Of a stretch of DNA of 64,000 bases, positions 42,271 through 51,831 are shown in pieces. Both the position numbers and the translations under genes were made by a program. Position 1 is the stretch's first letter; every line of letters begins with the position of its first letter. Origin of the DNA: JAFDCJ01 sp964527835. GTDB taxonomy: Bacteria > Desulfobacterota > Desulfobacteria > Desulfobacterales > JAFDCJ01. Location: the NCBI GenBank assembly GCA_964527835.1, contig CAZGNV010000009.1:1-64000 (forward strand), written 5' to 3'. The notes under the pieces are model-generated. The model searched no databases, was not told the origin of the DNA, and saw only the letters and a program-made list of their open reading frames with translations.

Positions 42271-43527
42271 ATGAAATGTGATGTGAAGGATATGAAGCTG
42301 GCCAGGGAAGGGGCGTTGCGCATCGAATGGGCCAACCAGAGCATGCCGGTTTTAAACCGCATTCGCCGCCGGTTCACAAAGGAAAAGCCACTCAAAGGGG
42401 TGCGCATCGGCGCCTGCCTGCATGTGACCACTGAAACGGCTTCCTTGATGCAGACGTTAAAGGCCGGCGGCGCCAAGGTTGCGCTGTGTGCCTCCAATCC
42501 GCTGAGCACCCAGGACGATGTGGCCGCCTCTTTGGCCAAACACGACAAAATCCCGGTTTTTGCCATCAAGGGGGAAAACCATAAAACCTATTATGCCCAC
42601 ATCAACGCCGTGCTCGACAACCGGCCGCAGTTTACCATGGATGACGGGGCGGACCTGGTTTCCATCCTGCACACTAAACGGACCGAACTGCTGCCCGGTG
42701 TCAAGGGAGGCACCGAGGAGACCACCACCGGCATTATCCGCCTGCGCAGCATGGCCGACGGCGGGGTCCTGCGCTATCCGATCATCGCGGTCAATGATGC
42801 CCAGACCAAGCATTTTTTCGACAACCGTTACGGCACCGGCCAGAGCACCATCGACGGCATAATCCGGGCGACCAACCGCCTGCTGGCCGGATCCAATTTC
42901 GTAATCTGCGGTTACGGGTGGTGCGGCCGGGGGGTGGCCATGCGGGCCCGGGGAATGGGCGCCAACGTGATTGTCACCGAGGTCGACCCGCTGCCGGCGC
43001 TCGAGGCCGTCATGGACGGATTTACCGTGATGCCCATTCGCAAGGCCGCCAGGGTCGGCGATTTTTTCTGCACCCTGACCGGTGATATCAACGTCATCCG
43101 CAAGGAGCATTTCGCGGTCATGAAAGACGGGGCCATTGTGGCCAACTCCGGGCACTTCAACGTGGAGCTGGACCTTGACGGGCTGAAAAAAATCGCCAGA
43201 TCCAGTCGCTTCATCCGGCCTTTCGTGCAGGAATTCGTGCTCAAAGACGGCCGGCGCGTCAATGTGCTGGGGGAGGGGCGGCTGATCAACCTGGCCGCCG
43301 CCGAGGGGCATCCTTCCAGCGTTATGGATATGAGTTTTGCCAACCAGGCCCTGAGCATCGAACACATGGTCAAGCTCAAAAAAACGCTGGAAAATCGCGT
43401 CTATCCGGTGCCCGTAAAAATAGACAAAATGATCGCCAGGGAGAAGCTGGCCGCCATGGGAGTAGCCATCGACCGGCTGACCGCCGAGCAGAAGCAGTAC
43501 TTGTCCTCCTGGCAATTAGGCACCTGA
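42271..43527 (+). CDS. ahcY: S-adenosylhomocysteinase (418 aa)
   Basis: The protein has the AhcY order: substrate domain with LHVTTETASLMQTL (about residue 51), GVKGGTEETTTGI (about 145), then the NAD-binding motif VICGYGWCGRGVAMRARGMGA (about 210-232) and the C-terminal MDMSFANQALS. It splits S-adenosylhomocysteine into adenosine and homocysteine. The length (about 418) fits the bacterial short form without the 40-residue insert. It ends 100 bases from a convergent foreign-looking gene. Confidence 0.95.
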   Translation: MKCDVKDMKLAREGALRIEWANQSMPVLNRIRRRFTKEKPLKGVRIGACLHVTTETASLMQTLKAGGAKVALCASNPLSTQDDVAASLAKHDKIPVFAIKGENHKTYYAHINAVLDNRPQFTMDDGADLVSILHTKRTELLPGVKGGTEETTTGIIRLRSMADGGVLRYPIIAVNDAQTKHFFDNRYGTGQSTIDGIIRATNRLLAGSNFVICGYGWCGRGVAMRARGMGANVIVTEVDPLPALEAVMDGFTVMPIRKAARVGDFFCTLTGDINVIRKEHFAVMKDGAIVANSGHFNVELDLDGLKKIARSSRFIRPFVQEFVLKDGRRVNVLGEGRLINLAAAEGHPSSVMDMSFANQALSIEHMVKLKKTLENRVYPVPVKIDKMIAREKLAAMGVAIDRLTAEQKQYLSSWQLGT

Positions 43528-43626
43528 ATTTCTCCTGAATTGAGCGTTTCAAATTTTAAAAAAGATTTTATTTATAAGGGATTCTATCGATTTATATTTT
43601 TAAAAGAAGTTATTTTTGCGCGGGCC

Positions 43627-44949
43627 CTAAGCACGGGACGGAGTGACCAATGCAGGCAAAAGCGATATGGCATAGAGCGGCAGATTGATAATTTTACCAT
43701 CTTGCTTAAAATTCAGAAGGGTTGATCTGGCAAGGACCGGCGGTGAAAATTGGATATCATAGGAGCGCAGGCTTTTGCTCCGTGGATTAATACCGGCTTT
43801 CACCTCAAGGGGGCAAATCCACTGTGCGAATTCACATAGAAAGTCAAGTTCTGCTCTACCCCCTTTGCTTCGCCAATAATAAAGCGGCTGCTGGAATTGG
43901 GCCTTCAATTGCTGCGCAACAAAATTTTCAACAAATGCCCCTTCATATTCGTTAAAAAGTCTGTCTCCGCCTACCAGTAGTTCAACCGGTGACCGTGACA
44001 TGGCCCCTAACAACCCGACATCCAAAGCATATACCTTGAAACATCCTCTGTCCGCATAATGCTTTAATGGATGCTTTGCCATCTTTATTGCTGTTACCCG
44101 ATAGATAAGGCCGGCATCCTCCAACCATATCAAGGAATTTTCGTATTCTCGGGCGCGTGCGCTTTTTCTAACGGCACTGAATACGAATTTCTTATTCTCT
44201 TTTGCCAGGTGCTTCGGGATTGAATCCCAAATCAGCGTTAACTTGGGGATATCGGATGCAGGCGCATGTTTTGCGAAATCCATGATATAGGATTTGATAA
44301 TTTCTTCCTGAATCTGCCGGGTTTCCCGCCCATTCCTGGTTTCGGCAAAATGGTTTACGGCTTCCGGCATGCCGCCAACAAAATAATATTGCCGGAGCAG
44401 ATCGATTAGATGAACATGCAAGGCCTCGGTTATAGGCACCGGGTTGGATAGGTTCTCAAGTAACCGCCGGTATCGGGATTCTCCCATACCGTCAAGGAAC
44501 TCCATAAAGGTCATGGGAAAGAGGTGCAGAAAGTTTACTTTTCCAACCGGAAAGGACCCGGGGGCGGAAAGTTTCACGCCAAGCAGTGAGCCGGCCGCTA
44601 CGATATGAATATCGCTTCTTCTTTCTTCAAAATATTTCAGGGCGCTCAAGGCCCGATTCGACGCCTGTATTTCATCAAACACCACCAGATCAGCACCCGG
44701 TCTAATGGTAAGATCATAATAGATGGAAAGATCCGTTAAAATTCGATCCGGATTCAGGTCGCGTTGAAAAAACTGGTCGAGGCCAGGCTCCTCCTCGAAG
44801 TTGCAATACATAACGTTATCATATTCATTGCGGGCAAATGCTTTTACGATGTATGTCTTCCCGGTTTGCCGGGCACCTTGTAATAGAAGCGGTTTGCGCC
44901 TGCGATCCGATTTCCAATCCAATAATCTCTGATAGATATCTCTTTTCAT
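43627..44949 (-). CDS. AAA_14 / DUF4143 ATPase (440 aa), probably acquired
   Basis: Walker A is LLLQGARQTGKTYIV near residue 22, and Walker B is DLVVFDEIQASNRAL near residue 85. The C-terminal third is the DUF4143 nuclease-like domain, with the ELDFLCEF acidic motif and the VEVK-like PLEVKAG following it. ATG 44949 starts the family-type KRDIYQRLLDW; the longer frame upstream has no support. Base use (more A and T) differs from neighbours, and repeat elements flank the gene on the upstream side. This suggests horizontal transfer. The function of these ATPases is unknown. Confidence 0.85.
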   Translation of the reverse strand: MKRDIYQRLLDWKSDRRRKPLLLQGARQTGKTYIVKAFARNEYDNVMYCNFEEEPGLDQFFQRDLNPDRILTDLSIYYDLTIRPGADLVVFDEIQASNRALSALKYFEERRSDIHIVAAGSLLGVKLSAPGSFPVGKVNFLHLFPMTFMEFLDGMGESRYRRLLENLSNPVPITEALHVHLIDLLRQYYFVGGMPEAVNHFAETRNGRETRQIQEEIIKSYIMDFAKHAPASDIPKLTLIWDSIPKHLAKENKKFVFSAVRKSARAREYENSLIWLEDAGLIYRVTAIKMAKHPLKHYADRGCFKVYALDVGLLGAMSRSPVELLVGGDRLFNEYEGAFVENFVAQQLKAQFQQPLYYWRSKGGRAELDFLCEFAQWICPLEVKAGINPRSKSLRSYDIQFSPPVLARSTLLNFKQDGKIINLPLYAISLLPALVTPSRA

Positions 44950-45104
44950 GACAGATACGATGCCATGACCAGCGGGGCAAGTCAAGGGGGTTGAGATAAA
45001 AATTGTGATAATTGTCACGTTATATGGATGAAAAATGTGAAAAATTCCACATGGTGCGCTAATAAACACTAGTCCCCAGTCGGGCGCGTTAGTGCCCGCT
45101 GGAA

Positions 45105-45250
45105 GGCTCCCGAAAAGGCTTGCTTAAGCGAGAAAATGTTACTTTTTACGGCTTCATCAATAATCATCGTGACGGCTTCGTAAAAAGCTTGTTTATGCCG
45201 CTAGCGGCAACCTATGAACAACGAACTTGGGTTGACTTCGTTGGAAGTTC
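45105..45250. repeat. Two fragments of the family 2 dispersed repeat
   Basis: GGCTCCCGAAAAGGCTTGC with CTTTTTACGGCTTCATCAA (45105-45162) matches the right end of the element at 32098-32350. A left-end copy follows (GTGACGGCTTCGTAAAAAGC, then CAACGAACTTGGGTTGACTT up to 45250). The two ends are joined without the central hairpin between them. Confidence 0.7.
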
Positions 45251-45355
45251 ATATTCAAAGCGTGCGCAAGGATCGACAAAACTGTAATTGTTCATAGCAG
45301 TTGCCGCCGAAATAATTTCTTTTTGTGGGGACAGATGGGACAGATTAGATACGAT

Positions 45356-45503
45356 CTAGTTTGCCCTGATTGGTGAGGATTTTTTTTGATAAGCAAGGCC
45401 GCACAAAGGTTTTGGGCCGAGGCGTACATGCAGTACGTCGAGGTCTAAAACCTGCGGAGAACGAAGCTTATCGGAAAAAAGACCACTTGGCAGGGCAAAC
45501 TAG
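45356..45503. repeat. Structured hairpin element (family 1), copy B
   Basis: Outer arms CTAGTTTGCCCTG (45356-45368) and CAGGGCAAACTAG (45491-45503) are perfect and the pairing continues inwards to GATAAGC/GCTTATC. GCAAGGC (45393-45399) and AACGAAGC (45460-45467) match copy A. The apical hairpin is GGCGTACATGCAGTACGTCGAGG. Its right arm includes the stop codon of the gene at 45500-46381. No gene was seen in 44950-45499. Confidence 0.7.
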
Positions 45504-46381
45504 AGGGGATCGATGACGATGACGACCTTGCACTCCCTGAGAAACTGGAGATGTTCGAAATGGCCGTGCAGCCGGCTGGCGGCGGTATTGCTGATGATAA
45601 AATTGCTGCGGCCGGGCCATATTATCTTCAGGGCCTTGATGATTAAAGGGTTGTAACCGACCCGCGGGTTGAATTTGGCTTTCAGGATGTCCGTGGCATA
45701 GCTCACCACACCGTGCTGGACGGCATATTCACGGCTGACATAGGCCGGTCCGAAGACTTCCTCCAGATTTTCGTCGAATATCTTCGGTGCCAGCACGGGG
45801 ATCGCCGGCAGCCCCCTGGCATCCACCACCAGCCCGGTATGGATCCGGTCAGAACGCGGGCGGCTATTATATTTTGAGGGGTTTTTGCGCGGCAGCACCT
45901 GTTTGATGGGCTCGATGTGCCGGATTTCCGGCGGCAGTATCAGCTGGGAAAAGCCACCGTTGAGTCTCATCCGCGCCCATGCCTCCACGGTACCGTCATA
46001 GAGCTGTTTTCTCAGCGATTGTTCTTCCGGAGCGCGCTGCGCCATGGATCTGAGCTGGGTCATCACCGACGGAAACACCTCCACCACGTTGATCACCCGG
46101 TTTTCGGCATCGATGCGCAGGGAAACCAGCATTTCCAGCAGATTATGCCGGGCCTTGGTGACCGCCGCGGGCAGAAGGCTCTGTCCTTGAGCCAGATGCT
46201 GGCCGTAATAGGTGTAAACATCGGGAGTCGCCAGTCCTTTGGCTTCCACCACTCCCGTTGTCCAGTTGATCAGGCCGTTTTCCCTGAATTCCACCAGCGG
46301 GCGGCTGTCCGCCCCGTGGCCGGCAGGGGTGACACTGAACAGCAGCCCAATGGCGAGTACAAGTTTAAGGGCGTTTTTCAT
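45500..46381 (-). CDS. Exported LPP20-like protein of unknown function (293 aa)
   Basis: A signal peptide (MKNALKLVLAIGLLFSVTPAGHG) is followed by INWTTGVVEAKGLA, the typical opening of LPP20/FlgP-like periplasmic or outer-membrane proteins, then an Ala/Leu-rich helix with MLVSLRIDAENRVINVVEV. A second part (GLVVDARGLPAIPVLAPKI) recalls the DUF and FlgT-like domains often joined to LPP20. No flagellar genes lie near. The stop codon sits in a structured repeat. Function unknown. Confidence 0.65.
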   Translation of the reverse strand: MKNALKLVLAIGLLFSVTPAGHGADSRPLVEFRENGLINWTTGVVEAKGLATPDVYTYYGQHLAQGQSLLPAAVTKARHNLLEMLVSLRIDAENRVINVVEVFPSVMTQLRSMAQRAPEEQSLRKQLYDGTVEAWARMRLNGGFSQLILPPEIRHIEPIKQVLPRKNPSKYNSRPRSDRIHTGLVVDARGLPAIPVLAPKIFDENLEEVFGPAYVSREYAVQHGVVSYATDILKAKFNPRVGYNPLIIKALKIIWPGRSNFIISNTAASRLHGHFEHLQFLRECKVVIVIDPL

Positions 46382-46390
46382 TATTTTGTG

Positions 46391-46424
46391 AAGCGAGAAA
46401 ATCGACTTTTTACGGGTTCATCAA
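46391..46424. repeat. Right-end fragment of the family 2 repeat
   Basis: GAAAATCGACTTTTTACGGG and TTCATCAA match the right end of the element at 32098-32350, directly upstream of the LPP20-like gene's start. Confidence 0.6.
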
Positions 46425-46485
46425 AAGTTACATTCAACAAATATGCAGCATCGTTGCCCGGCGCCGTCAAGCAGGCAGCAGGGTA

Positions 46486-47340
46486 TTAAACCCTTCCTCC
46501 CGACCACCGCAGCTTGGCCTTCAGCACATCGAAGTAGTGGCGGTGGGGCAGGGTGATCATGTTCAGCGGGTGCGCCCCCCGGCCAATCATAATCGTGTCC
46601 CGGTCGGTGATGTCCAGACCCTGCTGGCCGTCGAAGGTCAGCATGATGTCGCTGGCCCCCGGTTCGAGCTTCAACCGGATGCTGATGGAATCCGGGACGA
46701 TCAGCGGCCGGTTGGTCAGGGTAAAGGGGCAGATGGGGGTGATGATGATTCCGGGAACATCCGGATGGATGACCGGGCCCCCGGCTGCCAGGGAATAGGC
46801 CGTCGAGCCGGTGGGGGTGGCCACGATCAGCCCGTCGGCCCTGAAGGTGGTCAGGTAATGATCGTTGATGTAGGTTTCGATGTCGGCCAGCCGGGCCAGG
46901 GCGCCCCGGTTGATGACGATGTCATTGAGTACGGTTTCTTTGACAATCTGCTGGTCGTCGCGTATCACCCGGACATCGAGCCGCATCCGCCGGCTGATGG
47001 TGTATTCGTTGTTTAAAATTTTTTGGGCATTCGAAATCAGATTTTCTTCGGCGGTTTCGGCCAGAAAACCGATTTCGCCGAACTTGACCCCGATCACCGG
47101 GATCTCCAGCTCGCCGATCCAGCGCACGCCACTCAAGAAAGTGCCGTCGCCGCCCAGCACGAAAAGGCAGGACAGATCCGGGGGGGCACCGGTTCGCCCG
47201 GCGGCGGTCGAATGCATCCCCGGCGGCAGGCTTTCCTTGCGGATTACCTCGATTTTGCGTTTTTTCAGCCAGGATTCGAATTCGTCGGCTTTGCGGCAGG
47301 CTTGCCGGTCTTTTTTGACAAATAATCCGATTTTTCGCAA
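46486..47340 (-). CDS. nadK: NAD kinase (284 aa)
   Basis: All NAD kinase landmarks are visible: LFVLGGDGTFLSG (about residue 62) for ATP binding, GVKFGEIGFLAE, LNDIVINRG (about 140), and FRADGLIVATPTGSTAYSLAAGGP (about 168-190). It phosphorylates NAD+ to NADP+ in the cytoplasm. The start is close to a purine-rich region after a repeat fragment. It may be co-transcribed with the LPP20-like gene 104 bases downstream. Confidence 0.95.
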   Translation of the reverse strand: MRKIGLFVKKDRQACRKADEFESWLKKRKIEVIRKESLPPGMHSTAAGRTGAPPDLSCLFVLGGDGTFLSGVRWIGELEIPVIGVKFGEIGFLAETAEENLISNAQKILNNEYTISRRMRLDVRVIRDDQQIVKETVLNDIVINRGALARLADIETYINDHYLTTFRADGLIVATPTGSTAYSLAAGGPVIHPDVPGIIITPICPFTLTNRPLIVPDSISIRLKLEPGASDIMLTFDGQQGLDITDRDTIMIGRGAHPLNMITLPHRHYFDVLKAKLRWSGGRV

Positions 47341-47366
47341 AATATCACCTGTTTTCTTTTTCTAGC

Positions 47367-47397
47367 GCCGTAAAAGGGTCTTTTACAAGTTCATCAA
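47367..47397. repeat. Minimal family 2 end-to-end fragment
   Basis: GTAAAAGGGTCTTTTAC is a perfect palindrome resembling joined left and right ends of the family 2 element, followed by AAGTTCATCAA. Confidence 0.5.
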
Positions 47398-47503
47398 CTT
47401 ATAAGTTGTCAATAAATAGCAAAAAAGACGGCTGCATCTCATTCATACAGTCATCCGGAGCGCACAGCAAGAAATTTTTCGGCCTCGAAAGGACAATTCA
47501 AGC

Positions 47504-47532
47504 TTGACGTGCCGCCGGTATTCGATTATATA
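47504..47532 (+). promoter_or_regulatory. Sigma-70-type promoter of the first Liv operon
   Basis: TTGACG (47504-47509) and TATATA (47527-47532) lie 17 bases apart; the LivK start is 58 bases downstream. Confidence 0.6.
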
Positions 47533-47590
47533 AGCGCATTTCTGTGGGCATTGTGCTCACCATCATCAAACCATTGAAGGAGGAGCTGTT

Positions 47591-48721
47591 ATGAGAAAGC
47601 GATTCGGAAAACTGACTGTGGTAGCTGTGCTGGCAATGTTTATGGGACTTATGATGTCCGGAACCGGGCTTGCGGCCGATACGATCAAGCTGGGCGTTGC
47701 CGGACCCCACAGTGGGGACCTGGCCTCTTACGGGATTCCCACCATCAAGGCCGCTGAGCTGGTGGTCAAGGATATCAACGCCAAGGGCGGCGTGCTCGGC
47801 AAAAAAGTCGTCCTGCTGGTGGAAGACGATGTCTGCAAACCCGAGGTGGCCACCAATACCGCCACCAAGCTGGTGTCGGAAGGTGCTGACGTGGTCCTGG
47901 GGCACATCTGCAGCGGGGCCACCAAGGCCGCCCTGGGCATTTACAAAAACTCCAATATTATTGCCATGTCACCGTCGGCCACCAACCCGGCCCTGACCCA
48001 GAGTGGCGATTATCCCAATTTTTACCGCACCATTGCCTCGGACGACGCCCAGGCCCGGCTGGAAGTCGACTTTGCGCTCGACGTTCTGAAGCTGAAAAAA
48101 ATTGCGGTGCTCCATGACAAGGGCGATTATGGCAAAGGCCTGGCCGAGTTTGCCAAGGCATTTCTGGAAAAAGATCCGCGAGCCGAAGTCGTCCTGTTTG
48201 AAGGCATTACGCCGGGGGCGGTGGACTATTCGGCGGTGGTGCAGAAAATCAGGCGTTCCGGTGCTGAAGCCGTTATTTTCGGCGGCTATCACCCCGAAGC
48301 CTCCAAAATCGTCTCCCAGATGCGCAAAAAACGGATGAAGACCATCTTCATTTCCGATGACGGCGTCAAGGACGATACCTTCATCAAGGTGGCGAAAAAA
48401 TACGCCGAAGGCGTCTATGCCACTGGCCCCAAAGATGTTTCCAAGAACCCCATGGCGATTGCCGCTACCGAGGCCCATAAAAAAGCTTATGGCAAAGAAC
48501 CGGGGGCATTTTTCCTGAATGCCTATGCCGCCACCCTGGCACTGCTCAATGCCATCGAGCAGGCGGGCTCCACCGATTATGCGGCGGTATCCAAGGCGCT
48601 CAAGACCAAGGATGTGGACACTCCCCTGGGCAAAATTCATTTCGATGAACGCGGCGATGCCACGGGCGTCGGTTTTTCCATGTACCAGGTGCAAAACGGC
48701 ACATATGTCGAAATCAAGTAG
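47591..48721 (+). CDS. livK: Branched-chain amino acid ABC transporter binding protein, LivK type (376 aa)
   Basis: A periplasmic type-I binding protein. The signal peptide runs to GTGLAAD. The mature start DTIKLGVAGPHSGDLASYG and the conserved hinge sequences CSGATKAALGIYKNSNIIAMSPSATNP (ligand-contact serines) match LivK. It delivers Leu/Ile/Val or related ligands to the permease encoded next. It starts behind AAGGAGGAG. A strong terminator follows it, so binding protein is probably made in excess over the membrane parts, as is common for such operons. Confidence 0.93.
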   Translation: MRKRFGKLTVVAVLAMFMGLMMSGTGLAADTIKLGVAGPHSGDLASYGIPTIKAAELVVKDINAKGGVLGKKVVLLVEDDVCKPEVATNTATKLVSEGADVVLGHICSGATKAALGIYKNSNIIAMSPSATNPALTQSGDYPNFYRTIASDDAQARLEVDFALDVLKLKKIAVLHDKGDYGKGLAEFAKAFLEKDPRAEVVLFEGITPGAVDYSAVVQKIRRSGAEAVIFGGYHPEASKIVSQMRKKRMKTIFISDDGVKDDTFIKVAKKYAEGVYATGPKDVSKNPMAIAATEAHKKAYGKEPGAFFLNAYAATLALLNAIEQAGSTDYAAVSKALKTKDVDTPLGKIHFDERGDATGVGFSMYQVQNGTYVEIK

Positions 48722-48740
48722 CTGAGGTGCCGTCCATCTG

Positions 48741-48776
48741 ATCAGGGGTCAGGCCTTTGTCTGACCCCTGATTTTT
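48741..48776 (+). terminator. Terminator or attenuator after livK
   Basis: A perfect 12-bp stem (ATCAGGGGTCAG with CTGACCCCTGAT) and an 8-base loop are followed by TTTT. It lies between livK and livH. Confidence 0.8.
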
Positions 48777-48843
48777 ACCCGGGCGTCGTCTGCCCCCGGG
48801 GTGCCATTCAACCCACGGAAATTTTTTAAGCAACGGGTTTACC

Positions 48844-49746
48844 ATGGACTATTTTTTCGAACTTTTTTTCAGCGGACTGACCCGCGGCAGCATTTACGCC
48901 CTGATCGCCCTGGGCTATACCATGGTCTATGGCATCATCCAGCTGATCAATTTTGCCCACGGCGAAATATACATGATCGGAGCTTTCACGGCCCTGATCG
49001 TTGCCAGTATATTGACTTTTATGGGCTGGAATGGCATTGCGATCATGTTTATTGCCTCCATTGTGGCGGTCGTCTATTCCATGGCTTACGGTTATACGGT
49101 GGAAAAGGTCGCCTACAAGCCGCTGCGGCAGGCACCGCGGCTGTCGGCCCTGATCAGTGCCATCGGCATGTCCCTGTTTTTGCAAAACTACGTGCTGCTG
49201 GCCCAGACCCCGGATTTTCTGCCGTTTCCAAGCCTTATTCCGGACCTCGAATTTCTGGAACCCTATGCTTACTACATCAGTACACCGGAGGTGGTGATCG
49301 TGGTGGTGACCGCCATTGTCATGGTGCTGTTGACCTTTATGATCAAGTTTACCCGGGTGGGAAAAGCCATGCGGGCGACCGCCCAGGACCGGGAAATGGC
49401 CCTGCTGGTCGGCATTGACGTCAACCGGGTGATTTCGATTACCTTTATTGTGGGTTCGGCCACAGCGGCTTTGGGCGGGGTTTTGATCGCCTCGCATATC
49501 GGGCAGATCAATTTTTACATTGGTTTTATTGCCGGCATCAAGGCTTTTGTGGCTGCGGTTCTCGGCGGCATCGGCAGCATGCCGGGGGCGGTCCTGGGAA
49601 GCCTGGTGCTGGGCTGGAGCGAATCGTTTTTCACGGGGTATGTTTCCAGTGACTATGAGGACGTGTTTGCCTTCATTATCCTGGTGCTGACCCTGATTTT
49701 CAGGCCGGCGGGCATCCTGGGCCGTTCGGAGGCGTCCAAGGTGTAG
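48844..49746 (+). CDS. livH: Branched-chain amino acid ABC transporter permease LivH (300 aa)
   Basis: An eight-helix permease. The early motif GSIYALIALGYTMVYGIIQLINFAHGEIYMIGAF is characteristic of LivH. The ATPase-coupling loop is seen as KFTRVGKAMRATAQDREMALLVGID. The end, GRSEASKV, is typical. It forms the pore with LivM from the next gene, which begins 39 bases downstream. The ATG at 48844 is preceded by a weak purine site. Confidence 0.93.
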   Translation: MDYFFELFFSGLTRGSIYALIALGYTMVYGIIQLINFAHGEIYMIGAFTALIVASILTFMGWNGIAIMFIASIVAVVYSMAYGYTVEKVAYKPLRQAPRLSALISAIGMSLFLQNYVLLAQTPDFLPFPSLIPDLEFLEPYAYYISTPEVVIVVVTAIVMVLLTFMIKFTRVGKAMRATAQDREMALLVGIDVNRVISITFIVGSATAALGGVLIASHIGQINFYIGFIAGIKAFVAAVLGGIGSMPGAVLGSLVLGWSESFFTGYVSSDYEDVFAFIILVLTLIFRPAGILGRSEASKV

Positions 49747-49785
49747 CCGTTTTGGGATTTTATTTATTCTGCAAACAACAACAGG

Positions 49786-51006
49786 ATGCGATCAGTGATC
49801 AGCTTTGAAGAAATAAAAAAATCATTTTTGACCGCCCTGTGGTTTATGTTTTTGACCTTTCCGATCATGGTCATCCGGGTCAATACCGTCGAAAATGTCA
49901 TCGAATGGCGTTGGGAACGAATGCTGCTGGTGGGCGTCGGATCCTTTTTTCTTTCCTTTGTCTGGCGTTATTTCATCAGGCGCAAGGAGCTCGGCAGCAA
50001 GAAGGCCGAGCAGGGTGAAGCCACCGTTCCCCTGGCACAGCGGCTGATAAGCGAACGCAAATTCTTTCTGCCGGGCCTGGTGGCGGTAGCGGTCTTCGCA
50101 CTGGCCTTTCCCTTTGTTTTTTCCATTTACCAGACCAATATCATGATCACCGCCCTGATCTATGTCGTCACCGGTTTGGGCCTGAACATCGTGGTCGGGC
50201 TGGCCGGGTTGCTGGATCTGGGTTACGTGGCCTTTTATGCCGTGGGGGCTTACAGCTATGCCCTTTTGAACTACCATTTCGGTCTTGGGTTTTGGCTGGT
50301 GCTTCCCATTGGCGGGGCCCTGGCCCTGGTTTTTGGAGTTGTGCTCGGCTTTCCGGTGCTGCGGCTGCGGGGGGACTACCTGGCCATTGTGACCCTGGGC
50401 TTCGGGGAGATCATCCGGATTATCCTGGAAAACTGGAATGCATTTTCATTCGGGCCCAGCGGCATTGCCAACATTCCGCGTCCCGGATTTTTTGGGATCC
50501 ACCTGTCTTTGCAGCAGGCCACCATCTATATCTATTTTCTGATGATCGTCCTGGTGCTGGCAACGGTCTTTATCGTCAACCGGCTGCAGGATTCGCGTAT
50601 CGGCAGGGCCTGGATTGCCCTGCGCGAAGACGAAATCGCCTGTCAGGCCATGGGCATTGACAAGACCAAGACCAAGCTTTCAGCCTTTGCCATGGGGGCG
50701 ACCTGGGCCGGGCTGGCCGGGGTGGTGTTTGCCGCCAAGACCACCTTTATCAACCCGGCCAGTTTTACCATCTGGGAGTCCATCATTATTTTGTGCGTGG
50801 TGGTCCTGGGCGGCATGGGATCGATTGTCGGGGTGATTTCAGGGGCCCTGATCCTGATTTTGCTGCCCGAATACCTGCGCGCTTTTTCGGAGTATCGCCT
50901 GCTGGTTTTTGGCGCCATCCTGGTGATTATGATGGTTTTTCGTCCCGAAGGATTCTTTCCGTCGGTTCGCAAGACATATCAGTTTGCGGCCAAGGGGGAT
51001 CAATAG
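49786..51006 (+). CDS. livM: Branched-chain amino acid ABC transporter permease LivM, long form (406 aa)
   Basis: The first 90 residues carry two extra hydrophobic segments (SFLTALWFMFLTFPIMVI and MLLVGVGSFFLSFVW) like the DUF3382 extension of E. coli LivM. The core then follows: ALIYVVTGLGLNIVVGLAGLLDLGYVAFYAVGAYSYALL, the coupling loop RIGRAWIALREDEIACQAMGID, and FRPEGFFPS. It is the second pore subunit. It lies between livH and livG in the operon. Confidence 0.93.
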   Translation: MRSVISFEEIKKSFLTALWFMFLTFPIMVIRVNTVENVIEWRWERMLLVGVGSFFLSFVWRYFIRRKELGSKKAEQGEATVPLAQRLISERKFFLPGLVAVAVFALAFPFVFSIYQTNIMITALIYVVTGLGLNIVVGLAGLLDLGYVAFYAVGAYSYALLNYHFGLGFWLVLPIGGALALVFGVVLGFPVLRLRGDYLAIVTLGFGEIIRIILENWNAFSFGPSGIANIPRPGFFGIHLSLQQATIYIYFLMIVLVLATVFIVNRLQDSRIGRAWIALREDEIACQAMGIDKTKTKLSAFAMGATWAGLAGVVFAAKTTFINPASFTIWESIIILCVVVLGGMGSIVGVISGALILILLPEYLRAFSEYRLLVFGAILVIMMVFRPEGFFPSVRKTYQFAAKGDQ

Positions 51007-51039
51007 CAATCAGCGTCTTTGCGAGACAGCGTAACGATT

Positions 51040-51831
51040 ATGATGGAACCAATACTTGAAGTCAGCGGATTGACCATGGATTTCGGCGGCTTGCGGGCCC
51101 TGGAAGATCTGGACCTGACAGTCAATCGCCGGGAGATCGTCGCCCTGATCGGTCCCAACGGGGCCGGCAAGACCACTTTTTTTAACTGTATTACCGGTAT
51201 CTATGCGCCCACGCGGGGCCAGATGATCGTTCGGCCGCCGGAAAAAGAATCCAGGCGTCTTAACGGCCTCAAACCGAATACCGTCACCGAAGTCGGGCTG
51301 GCGCGAACTTTCCAGAATATCCGCCTGTTTCAGAATATGACCGTGCTTGAAAATGTCATGATCGGTCGCCACTGCCGCATGCATGCCTGGATCGTGGGCG
51401 CTGTATTGAAAGGCAGGTCCACCCGGGAAGAAGAAAAAAAGGCGGTTGAGGACAGCTATGCGGTGCTGGAAAAGATCGGTCTGACCGAGTATGTCAATGA
51501 ATTCGCCAAAAACCTTCCTTACGGGGCTCAGCGGCGGCTGGAAATCGCCCGGGCCATGGCCACCGAGCCTTTCCTGCTGCTGCTAGATGAGCCGGCCGCA
51601 GGACTGAATCCCCAGGAAACGCGGGAACTCGATGAACTGATCGTCCGCATACGGGACCAGGAAGATATCTCCATCCTGTTGATCGAGCATGACATGAAAC
51701 TGGTGATGAGCCTGTCGGACCGCATTTTCGTGGTGGATTACGGCAAGAAAATCGCCCAGGGGACGCCCGCTGAGATCAAGAACAATCCTGCGGTGATCAA
51801 GGCTTATCTGGGAGAGGATGTGGATGCTTAA
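51040..51831 (+). CDS. livG: Branched-chain amino acid ABC transporter ATPase LivG (263 aa)
   Basis: ABC ATPase with Walker A GPNGAGKTT, an extended loop after it (PTRGQMIVRPPEKESRRLNG) typical of LivG, signature YGAQRRLEIARAMA (NLPYGAQRR) and Walker B LLLLDEPAAGLNPQET, then the H-loop LLIEHDMKLVM. ATG 51040 or 51043 starts the conserved MEPILEVSGL. Its end overlaps the livF start, so both ATPases are translated together. Confidence 0.92.
   Translation: MMEPILEVSGLTMDFGGLRALEDLDLTVNRREIVALIGPNGAGKTTFFNCITGIYAPTRGQMIVRPPEKESRRLNGLKPNTVTEVGLARTFQNIRLFQNMTVLENVMIGRHCRMHAWIVGAVLKGRSTREEEKKAVEDSYAVLEKIGLTEYVNEFAKNLPYGAQRRLEIARAMATEPFLLLLDEPAAGLNPQETRELDELIVRIRDQEDISILLIEHDMKLVMSLSDRIFVVDYGKKIAQGTPAEIKNNPAVIKAYLGEDVDA

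Noticed and set aside
44950..45069. 40-residue upstream extension of the AAA/DUF4143 ATPase
   Set aside because: No ribosome site, and the conserved family start is at 44949.
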